The notes: a model not told the origin generated them from the sequence alone. DNA of 64,000 bases from Pseudomonadota bacterium (GCA_018241725.1 JAFEDI010000144.1:113908-177907), one strand, 5' to 3'. Shown: positions 45,165 through 52,515, numbered from the stretch's first letter. Made by a program: numbers and translations.

Positions 45165-45180
45165 TGGCCCGTCTCTTGCA
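45165..45180 (+). promoter_or_regulatory. Sigma-54 promoter of nifF
   Basis: TGGCCCGTCTCTTGCA differs from TGGCACGN4TTGCW only at position 5. Predicted start near 45191; AGGAGA lies before the ATG at 45231. No exact TGT-N10-ACA was seen within about 350 bases upstream. Confidence 0.82.
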
Positions 45181-45230
45181 AAGGACGAGTCAGCACCAAC
45201 CAAACCCAAACTGTCCTAGGAGAATCCCTC

Positions 45231-45740
45231 ATGAGCAAGATCGGTCTTTTTTACGGTAGCGAGACGGGCAACACCCGCAAGGTGGCCAAGTCCATCGTGA
45301 AAAAGCTCGGCGAAGATGTGGTCGAGCTGTTCAACGTGTCCAAGGCCACGGCTGACGATGTTGCCAAGTTCAGCTCCCTCATCCTGGCGACCCCGACCCT
45401 CGGCGACGGCGAACTGGTGGACTCCTGGAAAGAGTTCTTCCCGACCTTCAAGGGCGTTGATCTGTCTGGGAAAACCGTGGCCATCTTCGGCTTCGGCGAC
45501 CAGGATGCCTATGGTCACGAGTTCTGTGATGCGATGGCCATCCTTTTCGATGCCGTCAAGGCCCAGGGCGCCACCGTCATTGGCGGCTGGCCCACCGACG
45601 ACTACGAGTTCTCCAAGTCCAAGGCGGTGGTGGACGGCGAATTCGTCGGGCTGGCCCTCGACAACGACAACCAGAAGGAACAGACCGAAGAGCGCGTCGA
45701 CACCTGGCTCGACCAGATCAAGTCAGAACTGCTCGGCTGA
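45231..45740 (+). CDS. nifF: Long-chain flavodoxin, NifF type
   Basis: 169 residues. It binds FMN non-covalently and donates low-potential electrons to the nitrogenase iron protein. The phosphate loop is YGSETGNTRKVAKS (residues 8-21); TPTLGDGELVDSW and FGFGDQDAYG line the flavin, and the C-terminal part, EFSKSKAVVDGEFVGLALDN, closely matches Azotobacter NifF rather than housekeeping FldA. Long-chain form (the 20-residue loop is present). A near-perfect sigma-54 promoter is directly upstream. The next gene, unknown, follows 76 bases downstream. Confidence 0.92.
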   Translation: MSKIGLFYGSETGNTRKVAKSIVKKLGEDVVELFNVSKATADDVAKFSSLILATPTLGDGELVDSWKEFFPTFKGVDLSGKTVAIFGFGDQDAYGHEFCDAMAILFDAVKAQGATVIGGWPTDDYEFSKSKAVVDGEFVGLALDNDNQKEQTEERVDTWLDQIKSELLG

Positions 45741-45756
45741 TGGCTGCGCCCGCGCC

Positions 45757-45772
45757 TGTCGTAAACACGACA
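45757..45772 (+). terminator. Hairpin after nifF
   Basis: TGTCGT (45757-45762) pairs with ACGACA (45767-45772) around AAAC; outside it CGCCCGCGCC and GGCGGGCG can extend the stem. No T tract, so partial termination or mRNA processing between nifF and the next gene is more likely than a full stop. Confidence 0.4.
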
Positions 45773-45816
45773 AACGGCGGGCGGGGTGTCAGGCATGCCA
45801 CAGGTCGGGGGCGTCC

Positions 45817-46260
45817 ATGAGTGACGCCCCCGATACCTTTGGCGGCGCCCGCCTGATCTTCGCCCACAAACATCCCACCAGTGCGCGCCTCCGCTTCGTC
45901 CGCTTCGAGCACGGCATGTGCGGCTTCACCCCCTTTCCAGCCGCAGCCAGCCTGTGCCCGGACGAGGAAGTCCCCGAATCCCCGGTCGTCACGCTGCCAT
46001 CGGTCCATCTGGCGGAAGCAGAGCGGCGCCTCGGCCTACCCTCCGGTGGTCTCAAGATCGAACCGGAATTCCGGCAATGCGTGGATGTCGGCGAAGCCTG
46101 CGTCGAGGTCCACCTGGCCATGTTCACCGCCATGGACCCGCCCTTCGAGGCGATTGCCGGTGCCGGCGGCCGCTTCGTGGCGATCACCGAAGCCCGTGGC
46201 TGCGCACAGATCGAACTGGAACTGCTGCGCAAAGCCTACGAGGCCGTCCTCGGCGGCTGA
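45817..46260 (+). CDS. Uncharacterised protein downstream of nifF
   Basis: 147 residues from the ATG at 45817. Soluble, no signal peptide, acidic. I do not recognise the family. It has five cysteines, including GMCGFTP, RQCVDVGEACVEVH and RGCAQIE, so metal or cluster binding is possible. The C-terminal part (FEAIAGAGGRFVAITEARGC) looks like an alpha/beta fold. Position after nifF, behind its sigma-54 promoter, and before bacteriohaemerythrin and nifZ suggests expression under nitrogen-fixing conditions. Convergent with the haemerythrin gene across a strong terminator. Confidence 0.75.
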   Translation: MSDAPDTFGGARLIFAHKHPTSARLRFVRFEHGMCGFTPFPAAASLCPDEEVPESPVVTLPSVHLAEAERRLGLPSGGLKIEPEFRQCVDVGEACVEVHLAMFTAMDPPFEAIAGAGGRFVAITEARGCAQIELELLRKAYEAVLGG

Positions 46261-46265
46261 GCCCT

Positions 46266-46290
46266 GCCGGCCCACGTGCGGTGGGCCGGC
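46266..46290. terminator. Bidirectional hairpin between the nifF-linked gene and haemerythrin
   Basis: GCCGGCCCAC at 46266-46275 and GTGGGCCGGC at 46281-46290 form a perfect 10-base stem with a 5-base loop, between convergent genes. No T tract. Confidence 0.65.
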
Positions 46291-46296
46291 GACCCA

Positions 46297-46683
46297 TCAC
46301 GTGGAGCGGGCCTTCAGGTGCGCCGCCAGCGCCGCATCCATCGTGGCCGCATGCAGGTCGAACCAGCCCGGCACCTGCTCGCGGATGTAGGCCTTGGCCA
46401 TCATCGTCGAGCCCTTCTCGACCCGCTCGCGGAAACGCCGCAGATCACCAAGCACCCGACGGTGCTCGCCGGCATGCTCGCCCTCCGCCGGAAAGGCGCT
46501 GTCGCGCATCCACGTCTCCTCGTTGGCGAAGTGCGTCTCGGTGTGCGCGCACAGGGCCGCAAAGGCCTCCACGAAGGCCGCGCCAGTGGCCGCCCCGGCC
46601 GCATTCACCAGAGCCACAAACTCCCGGTGGGTGTCATCCATTTCCGCCAGGCCAAGCAGGTGGCGCTCGTCGGACCATTCCAT
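46297..46683 (-). CDS. Bacteriohaemerythrin
   Basis: 128 residues from the ATG at 46681-46683, chosen over a GTG at 46695 because GGAGAG sits correctly before it. A di-iron four-helix bundle that binds O2; ligands are H19 (MDDTHREF), H51 and E55 (HTETHFANEE), H70 and H74 (GEHAGEHRRV), H111 and D116 (FDLHAATMD). All seven are present. Its place between nifF and nifZ and a sigma-54 promoter of its own point to scavenging or delivering oxygen while nitrogenase is being made; respiratory supply is an alternative. The C-terminal end is HLKARST. Confidence 0.93.
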   Translation of the reverse strand: MEWSDERHLLGLAEMDDTHREFVALVNAAGAATGAAFVEAFAALCAHTETHFANEETWMRDSAFPAEGEHAGEHRRVLGDLRRFRERVEKGSTMMAKAYIREQVPGWFDLHAATMDAALAAHLKARST

Positions 46684-46733
46684 CGCACTCTCCACATCAA
46701 GATACGCCGCCAGCCGGCGCTATCCAGTCGATC

Positions 46734-46749
46734 AGCGAAAAGCGTGCCG
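46734..46749 (-). promoter_or_regulatory. Sigma-54 promoter of bacteriohaemerythrin
   Basis: On the minus strand CGGCACGCTTTTCGCT; positions 1 and 13 differ from TGGCACGN4TTGCW. Predicted start near 46723. It is only four bases from the opposing nifZ promoter. TGT-N10-AGA at 46844-46859, inside nifZ, is a one-mismatch NifA-like site at a suitable distance. Confidence 0.65.
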
Positions 46750-46753
46750 GGCG

Positions 46754-46769
46754 TGGCACCGAACTTGCT
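46754..46769 (+). promoter_or_regulatory. Sigma-54 promoter of nifZ
   Basis: TGGCACCGAACTTGCT differs from the consensus only at position 7. Predicted start near 46780, with GGAG before the ATG at 46807. Confidence 0.82.
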
Positions 46770-46806
46770 GCACTGGCACATCACCACCTGAAACCGGAGA
46801 AGACTC

Positions 46807-47094
46807 ATGGAAGACATCGTCCAATACCAGCTCGGAGACGTGGTGTTCTGCCGCGAAGACCTGTTCAACGACGGCGGCCTGCCCGGCTATGAGGAAGGCG
46901 CGCTGATCGCCGCGGCCGGCACCCGCGGCGTGGTGGTCCAGTTCGGCCACGTGGAAGCCATGCCGAGCGAGGAGATCTACCTGGTGCGCTTCGAGGGCGA
47001 GGGCCAGGACCTCGGCCTGCCGATCGGTTGCCTGCCCGAGGAGCTGACCCAGGACGAGGCCGAGGCGGCCGAGTTGCGCGCCGCGGCCCACTGA
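46807..47094 (+). CDS. nifZ: NifZ-family nitrogen fixation protein
   Basis: 95 residues. NifZ helps form the P-cluster of the MoFe protein. The family pattern is clear: LFNDGGLPGYEEGALIA (residues about 18-34), GTRGVVVQFGHVE, then IYLVRFEGEGQDLGLPIGCL and a closing PEEL. The fold is a small SH3-like barrel. It has its own near-consensus sigma-54 promoter and is followed 12 bases later by a NifX/NafY protein. The structural genes nifHDK are not in the window, so these accessory genes lie at the edge of, or apart from, the main cluster. Confidence 0.9.
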   Translation: MEDIVQYQLGDVVFCREDLFNDGGLPGYEEGALIAAAGTRGVVVQFGHVEAMPSEEIYLVRFEGEGQDLGLPIGCLPEELTQDEAEAAELRAAAH

Positions 47095-47106
47095 GCGGAG
47101 CCACAG

Positions 47107-47490
47107 ATGAAGATCGCCATTCCCGTCACCGGTGAGCGCCACGTCGCCGGCCATGCCGGCCAGGCCCGCAACTGGCTGGTCTACGACTGCATCCCGGGCT
47201 CGCCGCTGCCCGCCCCGGACACCATCGTGCTGGCCCGCGAGCAGGTGCTGCACCACTTCGAGGACGACGGCCCGCATCCGCTCGACGGCGTCGAGGTGGT
47301 CATCGCCGCCAGTGCTGGCGACGGCTTCGTGCGCCACATGGCCAAGCGCGGCGCCGAAGTACTGCTGACAGGAGAACAACAACCCGACTCGGCCCTGGCC
47401 CGTATCCTGGCCGGCGAAGCGCTGCCCGACCCGCGTTTCGACATCACCACCACACTCTGCAAGATCCGCGACCTATTCTCCCGGCATTGA
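47107..47490 (+). CDS. NifX/NafY-family FeMo-cofactor-binding protein
   Basis: 127 residues. The N-terminal MKIAIPVTGERHVAGHAGQA and the later VEVVIAASAGDGFVRHMAKR and GAEVLLTGEQ segments match the dinitrogenase iron-molybdenum cofactor family (PF02579), whose members NifX, NafY and the NifB C-terminus carry FeMo-co or its precursors; the His in AGHAGQARNW is a likely cofactor contact. Within this family I cannot say which ortholog it is. It follows nifZ by 12 bases with its own GGAG site and shares the sigma-54 transcript. Confidence 0.88.
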   Translation: MKIAIPVTGERHVAGHAGQARNWLVYDCIPGSPLPAPDTIVLAREQVLHHFEDDGPHPLDGVEVVIAASAGDGFVRHMAKRGAEVLLTGEQQPDSALARILAGEALPDPRFDITTTLCKIRDLFSRH

Positions 47491-47574
47491 ACTCCCACGG
47501 CGACGGCGGGTCTGTCACGTGCCTGCAATTCCCGGGCCGTAGCCTGAGACGGCCCACCATCCCAGGAGAATGCC

Positions 47575-48168
47575 ATGTACCTGTCCCCGTCCGACATCCA
47601 GCAGACCCGTATCTCGACCCTCGACAACCTGCACGCGGCATCGCGTGCATGGGTCGAGGCCACCGAGAAGCTCGCCGATCTGGCCCTGCGCAACGGCCGC
47701 CAGCTCTTCGAGGAAGGCCGCGAGCATCTGGAGGAGCTGGCCTCCCGCAGCGAGATCAAGCTCGACGCGCTACCCGTCGAGCGCCTGTCCGACTGGCGCG
47801 CCGACTCCGCCAATCTGGTCCGTGAATACTTCGAGATCATCGGCGATGCGCATCAGTCCATCCTGAAGCTGGCCCGCGACCAGGTCGCCGTGTTCGACCA
47901 GGCCCTCAACCGCCAGCTCGAACATGCCGCTCGCAGTGCCGACGCCAACGGCGAAGCTGCCATCGGCCACGTGAAGAAGGCCCTGCGTCAGGCCGAAGCC
48001 GGCTTCAACGAGTTGGCCGATGCCGCGGCCCGCGGCGCCGACCTGGTGGAAGAACAGGTCCGCCAGGTGTCGGACGCCCTGAGCAGCGACGACACGGACA
48101 CCAATGAAGCCAGCGGCGAAACCGCCGTCGCGCCGCGCAGCCGTCGCCGCAGCAGCAGCGCGGAATAA
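47575..48168 (+). CDS. Phasin family protein
   Basis: 197 residues, almost entirely helical and acidic. Heptad-like patterns run through residues about 10-155 (LHAASRAWVEATEKLADLAL; FEIIGDAHQSILKLARDQVA), as in phasins that coat polyhydroxyalkanoate granules. The basic Ser-rich tail RSRRRSSSAE is typical of many proteobacterial phasins. It lies 84 bases after the NifX-like gene; PHA storage often accompanies nitrogen-limited growth. No PHA synthase gene is in the window, so granule binding is inferred from family only. Confidence 0.8.
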   Translation: MYLSPSDIQQTRISTLDNLHAASRAWVEATEKLADLALRNGRQLFEEGREHLEELASRSEIKLDALPVERLSDWRADSANLVREYFEIIGDAHQSILKLARDQVAVFDQALNRQLEHAARSADANGEAAIGHVKKALRQAEAGFNELADAAARGADLVEEQVRQVSDALSSDDTDTNEASGETAVAPRSRRRSSSAE

Positions 48169-48276
48169 GCCCGCCACCGCCGGCGGACCGGGCAGGCCCG
48201 TTGGCGGTAAAATCGGGATTCCCGGCGACGGGGCCAGGCGCCCCTGCCGCCCGCCTTCACCACAGCCAGGAATCCC

Positions 48277-49095
48277 ATGAGCACCGCATCCCTCTACCAG
48301 GCCCGTTACGGCAGCGCCGACGTCGCCGTACCGTCCGCCGGTTCCCCCATCATCGATCACCTGCTGGCCCACCGCTCGGTGCGCGCCTACCTGCCCGACC
48401 CGGTCAGCGACGACACCCTCGCCGCGATCATCGCCGCCGCCCAGTCCGCCGCCAGCTCCTCCAACCTGCATGCATGGAGCGTCGTGGCCGTCCGCGATCC
48501 GGCCCGCAAGGCCCGTCTGGCCGAGCTGGCCGGCGATCAGGATCACATCCGCCAGGCCCCGCTGCTGCTGGTGTGGCTGGCCGACCTGGCCCGCCTGGAG
48601 GCGGTCGCGCAGAAGCTCGGCGAAACCCCGGCCGCACTGGACTACCTGGAAATGTTCGAAGTAGGCGTCATCGACGCCGCGCTGGCGGCGCAGAACGCGG
48701 TCACCGCCGCCGAATCCCTCGGCCTCGGCACCGTGTATATCGGTGCAATGCGCAACCGGCCGGAAGACGTGGCAGCCGAACTCCAGCTACCGTCGAAGGT
48801 CGTCGCGATGTTCGGCCTGTGCGTCGGCACCCCCGACCCGCTGCAGCCCGCGTCGGTCAAGCCGCGCCCGCTGCAGTCCGTGGTGTTGCATCAGGAAACC
48901 TATTCCCTGCCCGCCCAGCAGGCCGGCCTGGAGTACTACGACAGCGCGATGAGCGCCTTCTACACCAGCCAGGGCATGAAGGTACGCGGCACCTGGTCCA
49001 ACCATTCGACCAAGCGCGTCCGCGACGCCGGCTCCCTGTCCGGCCGCGACCGCCTGGTGGAAGCCCTCAACACGCTGGGCTTCGCACTGAAGTAA
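48277..49095 (+). CDS. NfsA-like NADPH-dependent nitroreductase
   Basis: 272 residues, with HRSVRAYLPDPVSDDTLAAI (residues about 32-51), QSAASSSNLHAWSVVAV for FMN binding, and GLGTVYIGAMRN as the nitroreductase core; the C-terminal extension with GTWSNHSTKRVRDAG is the NfsA/FRP signature that contacts NADPH. It reduces nitroaromatics, quinones or flavins. The name of the true substrate is not known. It stands between the phasin and the convergent nitrate transporter operon. Confidence 0.92.
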   Translation: MSTASLYQARYGSADVAVPSAGSPIIDHLLAHRSVRAYLPDPVSDDTLAAIIAAAQSAASSSNLHAWSVVAVRDPARKARLAELAGDQDHIRQAPLLLVWLADLARLEAVAQKLGETPAALDYLEMFEVGVIDAALAAQNAVTAAESLGLGTVYIGAMRNRPEDVAAELQLPSKVVAMFGLCVGTPDPLQPASVKPRPLQSVVLHQETYSLPAQQAGLEYYDSAMSAFYTSQGMKVRGTWSNHSTKRVRDAGSLSGRDRLVEALNTLGFALK

Positions 49096-49209
49096 GCCCG
49101 CAAGCGCGCCCCATTGGGTGGGTCATGCGCCCCCCAGCTGCTTGCTCGGCGTCCGCAGGTGAGTGAATCCGCTGCCACGGTTTGCGCCGACTGGCTACGA
49201 AAACGAAAA

Positions 49210-49231
49210 GGCCCGGGCGCATGCCCGGGCC
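49210..49231 (-). terminator. Intrinsic terminator of the nitrate transporter operon
   Basis: On the minus strand GGCCCGGGC, loop ATGC, GCCCGGGCC, followed by TTTTCGTTTTCG. A 9-base GC stem with a U-rich tail 27 bases after the nrtD stop. On the plus strand there is no T tract. Confidence 0.8.
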
Positions 49232-49257
49232 ACTCCGCTTCAGTGTCAGCCCCCCGT

Positions 49258-50049
49258 TCAGGCCGCCTTCTTCATCTGCTTCTGATACAGGAACTCCAGT
49301 ATCGCCCCACGGCATTCCGCGAAGTGCGGATCGTGGGCCAGTTGCAGGCGGTCCCGCGGCTTGGCCAGCTTCACCTCGAGGATCTCGCCGATGGTCGCCG
49401 CCGGGCCGTTGGTCATCATCACCACGCGGTCGGACAGCAGCACCGCCTCATCCACGTCGTGGGTCACCATCACCACGGTGGCACCGGTCTTTTCCATCAC
49501 GCCGATCAGCTCGTCCTGCAGGGACGCGCGGGTCAGCGCGTCGAGGGCACCGAAGGGCTCGTCCATCAGCAGGATCTTGGGCTCCATCGCGAAGGCGCGG
49601 GCGATGCCGATGCGCTGCTTCATGCCACCGGAGATCTCGTGCGGCATCTTCTGCGCGGCATGGCTCATATGCACCATTTCCAGCGCGGCGTTGGTACGGG
49701 CCTTGAGCTTGTCCTTGCCTTCCTTGGCGCCGAAGACGCGCTCGACGGCCAGATGGACGTTCTCGAAACACGTCAGCCAGGGCAGCAGGGAGTGGTTCTG
49801 GAAGACCACCGCCCGCTCCGGCCCGGGGCCGGCGATCTCGCGGCCGTTGCAGATCATCGCGCCGGAGGTGGGCAACGTGAGGCCGGCGATCAGGTTGAGC
49901 AGTGTGGATTTGCCGCAGCCCGAGTGGCCGATGAGGGACACCACCTCGCCTTGGCGGATCTGCAGATTGACGTTCTGCAGCGCGACGAAGCGGCCCTTCT
50001 TGGTGTCGAAAGTCATGCCGACGTTTTCGACCTTGACGATTGCGTTCAT
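49258..50049 (-). CDS. nrtD: Nitrate ABC transporter ATP-binding protein
   Basis: 263 residues, the single-ATPase form. Walker A is GHSGCGKSTLLN, the signature ISGGMKQRIGIARA, Walker B KILLMDEPFGALD, and the H-loop VTHDVDEAVLLS. The sequence belongs to the NrtD/SsuB/TauB group; the preceding NrtA- and NrtB-type genes indicate nitrate or nitrite. It is the last gene of nrtABD, 25 bases after nrtB, and is followed by a strong intrinsic terminator. Confidence 0.93.
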   Translation of the reverse strand: MNAIVKVENVGMTFDTKKGRFVALQNVNLQIRQGEVVSLIGHSGCGKSTLLNLIAGLTLPTSGAMICNGREIAGPGPERAVVFQNHSLLPWLTCFENVHLAVERVFGAKEGKDKLKARTNAALEMVHMSHAAQKMPHEISGGMKQRIGIARAFAMEPKILLMDEPFGALDALTRASLQDELIGVMEKTGATVVMVTHDVDEAVLLSDRVVMMTNGPAATIGEILEVKLAKPRDRLQLAHDPHFAECRGAILEFLYQKQMKKAA

Positions 50050-50074
50050 GGTGAGCTCCTCGTTCCGGATTCAG

Positions 50075-51013
50075 TCAGTTGTTGCCGTAGCTGAAGCGGC
50101 GGGCGATCAGCAGGAGGAATTGTTCGAGCACGAGGCCGACGATACCGATCACGAAGATGGCGATGATGATGTGCTCGACCTTGAGGTTGTTCCACTCGTC
50201 CCACACCCAGAAGCCGATGCCGACGCCGCCGGTGAGCATCTCGGCGGCCACGATGACCAGCCAGGCGGTGCCGATGGACAGGCGGATGCCGGTCAGCATG
50301 TAGGGCAGCACGGACGGGAAGAGGATCTTGGTGATGATCTTGAACTCGGACAGGTTCAGCACCCGTGCCACGTTCAGGTAATCCTGCGGCACACGCTGCA
50401 CGCCCTGCGCGGTGTTGAGGATCATCGGCCAGATGGAGCAGATGAAGATGGTCCAGGTGGAGGCCGGGTCGGCAGCCTTGAAGACCATCAGGCCGATCGG
50501 CAGCCAGGCCAGCGGCGAAACCGGGCGCAGGATGCTGATGATCGGTTCGAGCATGCTGTTCATGAAGGCGAAGCGACCGATGATGAAGCCCATCGGGATG
50601 CCGACCAGCGCCGCAACACCAAAGCCGATGGCAACCCGCTTGAGGGACGACAGGATGTTCCAGCCGATGCCCTGGTCATTCGGCCCGTTCTGGTAGAAGG
50701 GATCGGAGAAAAGCGTGATGGCCGCATCGAGGGTCTTTGCCGGGCCGGGGAAATCGGCGGACTTCATCGCCACCAGCGCCCACAGGCCGATGATGAAGGC
50801 AAAGCCGAGCAGCGGCGGCAGCACCGCGCGCAGGAAAGAGCCACAGCGTTCGCCGATGGAAACGGACGGTTCGGCTGCTGGCGCCGGGGTGACAGGTGCG
50901 GCAAGCATTGAGGCCTCCTGCTTGGAAACGATGATGTCATTCCGCGTATCGGAAGCGGCTTCGGTGTCGGGCCCGACAGTCACGAGGCCAGAGGTAAGGG
51001 TCGCAGTGCTCAT
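50075..51013 (-). CDS. nrtB: Nitrate ABC transporter permease
   Basis: 312 residues with a long polar N-terminal part (about 1-70) and about six membrane helices. The ABC-permease EAA loop is seen in residues about 215-235 (NVARVLNLSEFKIITKILFP). The start MSTATLTSGLVTVGPDTEAA is preceded by a palindromic repeat in the gap to nrtA. It forms the channel for the NrtA-bound anion, probably as a homodimer with NrtD. Confidence 0.93.
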   Translation of the reverse strand: MSTATLTSGLVTVGPDTEAASDTRNDIIVSKQEASMLAAPVTPAPAAEPSVSIGERCGSFLRAVLPPLLGFAFIIGLWALVAMKSADFPGPAKTLDAAITLFSDPFYQNGPNDQGIGWNILSSLKRVAIGFGVAALVGIPMGFIIGRFAFMNSMLEPIISILRPVSPLAWLPIGLMVFKAADPASTWTIFICSIWPMILNTAQGVQRVPQDYLNVARVLNLSEFKIITKILFPSVLPYMLTGIRLSIGTAWLVIVAAEMLTGGVGIGFWVWDEWNNLKVEHIIIAIFVIGIVGLVLEQFLLLIARRFSYGNN

Positions 51014-51029
51014 CTGGGTCTCCAGAATT

Positions 51030-51099
51030 CTGTAGGGGCGAATCGCTTCGCCCGCGGATATGGATCGGCAGTGCTGGGCGAGCGGACTCGCCCCTACAG
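51030..51099. repeat. Palindromic repeat between nrtA and nrtB
   Basis: CTGTAGGGGCGA at 51030-51041 and TCGCCCCTACAG at 51088-51099 are perfect 12-base inverted arms; CGCTTCGCCC and GGGCGAGCG pair inside. It ends one base from the nrtA stop codon. The core is shared with the repeat at 12999-13085. In RNA it makes a long hairpin that may protect nrtA mRNA or lower nrtB expression. Confidence 0.65.
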
Positions 51100-51100
51100 G

Positions 51101-52357
51101 TCAGGCGTGGATCTTGAAGCTGGCGGCGTACTTCTTCGGATCCTTGCCGTCCCACACCACGCCGTCGATCAGCTTGGACGTGCGGAAATCGGACTTGGGC
51201 ACCGGTACGCCGACGATGCCGGCGGCCTGCTTGTACAGCTCCGTCTTGTTGATCGCCTTGGCCACCGCCAGATAATCCACGTCCTGCTTGAGCAAGCCCC
51301 AGCGACGGTGCTGGGTGAGGAACCACATGCCGTCGGACAGATAGGGGTAATTCACCAGACCGTCGTTGTAGAACTTCATGTAGTTCTTTTCGGACCAACT
51401 CTTGCCGAGCCCGTTTTCGTACTGGCCGATCATGCGGCTGCGGATCACATCCACGTCGGTATTCACGTAACTCTTGGCGGCCACGGTTTCGGCGGTCTTG
51501 GCGCGGTTGGCGGCGCTGGCGTCGATCCACTTGGAGGCTTCGAGGATCGCGCAGATCATCGCGCGGGCGGTGTTGGGGTACTTGGCGGCGAACTCGGCGG
51601 TGGCGCCCAGCACCTTTTCCGGGTGGTCGGTCCAGATGTCCTGGGTGGTCACCGCGGTGAAGCCGATCTTGTCCACGATCGCCCGCTGGTTCCACGGCTC
51701 GCCGACGCAGTAGCCGTCCATGTTGCCGACGCGCATGTTGGCGACCATCTGCGGAGGCGGCACAACGATGTTCTTGACGTCCTTGAAGGGGTCGATGCCG
51801 TGGGCAGCCAGCCAGTAGTACAGCCACATGGCATGGGTACCGGTGGGGAAGGTCTGGGCGAAGGTGTATTCCTTGTCCTTCCTGGCAACGACCTTGGCCA
51901 GCGAGGCGCCATCCACCGCGCCCTTTTCCTTCAGGCCGTTGGACAAGGTGATCGCCTGGCCGTTGTTGTTGAGGGTCATCAGCACCGCCATGTCCTTCTT
52001 CGGGCCGCCGATGCCCAGGTGCAGGCCATACACCAGGCCGTACAGCACGTGGGCGGCATGCAGCTCGCCATTGGCCAGCTTGTCGCGCACGCCGGCCCAG
52101 GAGGCCTCCTTGCTCGGGGTGATCTTGATGCCGTACTTCTTGTCGAAGCCCATCACCGAGGCCATCACCACCGAGGAACAGTCGGTCAGCGGGATGAACC
52201 CGATCTTCACTTCCTCCAGTTCCGGCTTGTCGGAACCCGCGGCCCACGCGCCGCCCGCCGGGAGCATCGTCCCCATCGCTGCAATACCTCCAATAGTCGC
52301 GCCAGCTTTCAGAAAGCCACGGCGGGAAAGAATCTTGTCGTCGAATTGCGCGCTCAT
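51101..52357 (-). CDS. nrtA: Nitrate-binding protein of the NrtA/CmpA family, Tat-exported
   Basis: 418 residues from the ATG at 52355-52357, just after an in-frame GTG at 52360. SRRGFLKAGATIGGIAAMG is a twin-arginine signal, so the protein folds before export. The mature part matches the periplasmic nitrate/bicarbonate-binding family: VKIGFIPLTDCSSVVMASVM at about residue 50, QAITLSNGLKEKGAVDGA, and NMRVGNMDGYCVGEPWNQRA. It captures nitrate for NrtB/NrtD. The gene is preceded by a 130-base leader with a two-hairpin antiterminator target and an intrinsic terminator, and by a sigma-54 promoter. Confidence 0.94.
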   Translation of the reverse strand: MSAQFDDKILSRRGFLKAGATIGGIAAMGTMLPAGGAWAAGSDKPELEEVKIGFIPLTDCSSVVMASVMGFDKKYGIKITPSKEASWAGVRDKLANGELHAAHVLYGLVYGLHLGIGGPKKDMAVLMTLNNNGQAITLSNGLKEKGAVDGASLAKVVARKDKEYTFAQTFPTGTHAMWLYYWLAAHGIDPFKDVKNIVVPPPQMVANMRVGNMDGYCVGEPWNQRAIVDKIGFTAVTTQDIWTDHPEKVLGATAEFAAKYPNTARAMICAILEASKWIDASAANRAKTAETVAAKSYVNTDVDVIRSRMIGQYENGLGKSWSEKNYMKFYNDGLVNYPYLSDGMWFLTQHRRWGLLKQDVDYLAVAKAINKTELYKQAAGIVGVPVPKSDFRTSKLIDGVVWDGKDPKKYAASFKIHA

Positions 52358-52381
52358 CACATGCCCCTGATCCGCTTACCC

Positions 52382-52487
52382 AAAAAAAAGAGGCGTCACA
52401 TCTCCCCGCACGATTCGCGCTGGGGGGATGGACGCCTTTGTCCAAGTCTGATCGCCTGATCAAGCCGGGCCGCCGTTGGTCCGACTT
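52382..52487 (-). promoter_or_regulatory. ANTAR-type two-hairpin leader with overlapping intrinsic terminator
   Basis: Reading leftward from the predicted start, hairpin P1 (52487-52462) has a 10-base stem with one A-C mismatch and the six-base loop AACGGC. P2 (52444-52429) has the stem TGGAC/GTCCA and loop AAAGGC. Both loops have A at position 1 and G at position 4, the rule for ANTAR protein targets. The terminator (52437-52391, then eight T at 52389-52382) begins inside the P2 loop with AGGCGTC pairing with GACGCCT, so P2 and the terminator exclude each other. This is the NasT-type antitermination layout. Confidence 0.85.
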
Positions 52488-52499
52488 CTGCCATGATTT

Positions 52500-52515
52500 A
52501 GCGAGGACCGTGCCA
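52500..52515 (-). promoter_or_regulatory. Sigma-54 promoter of nrtABD
   Basis: On the minus strand TGGCACGGTCCTCGCT; only position 13 differs from TGGCACGN4TTGCW. Predicted start near 52489, immediately before hairpin P1. Confidence 0.82.
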
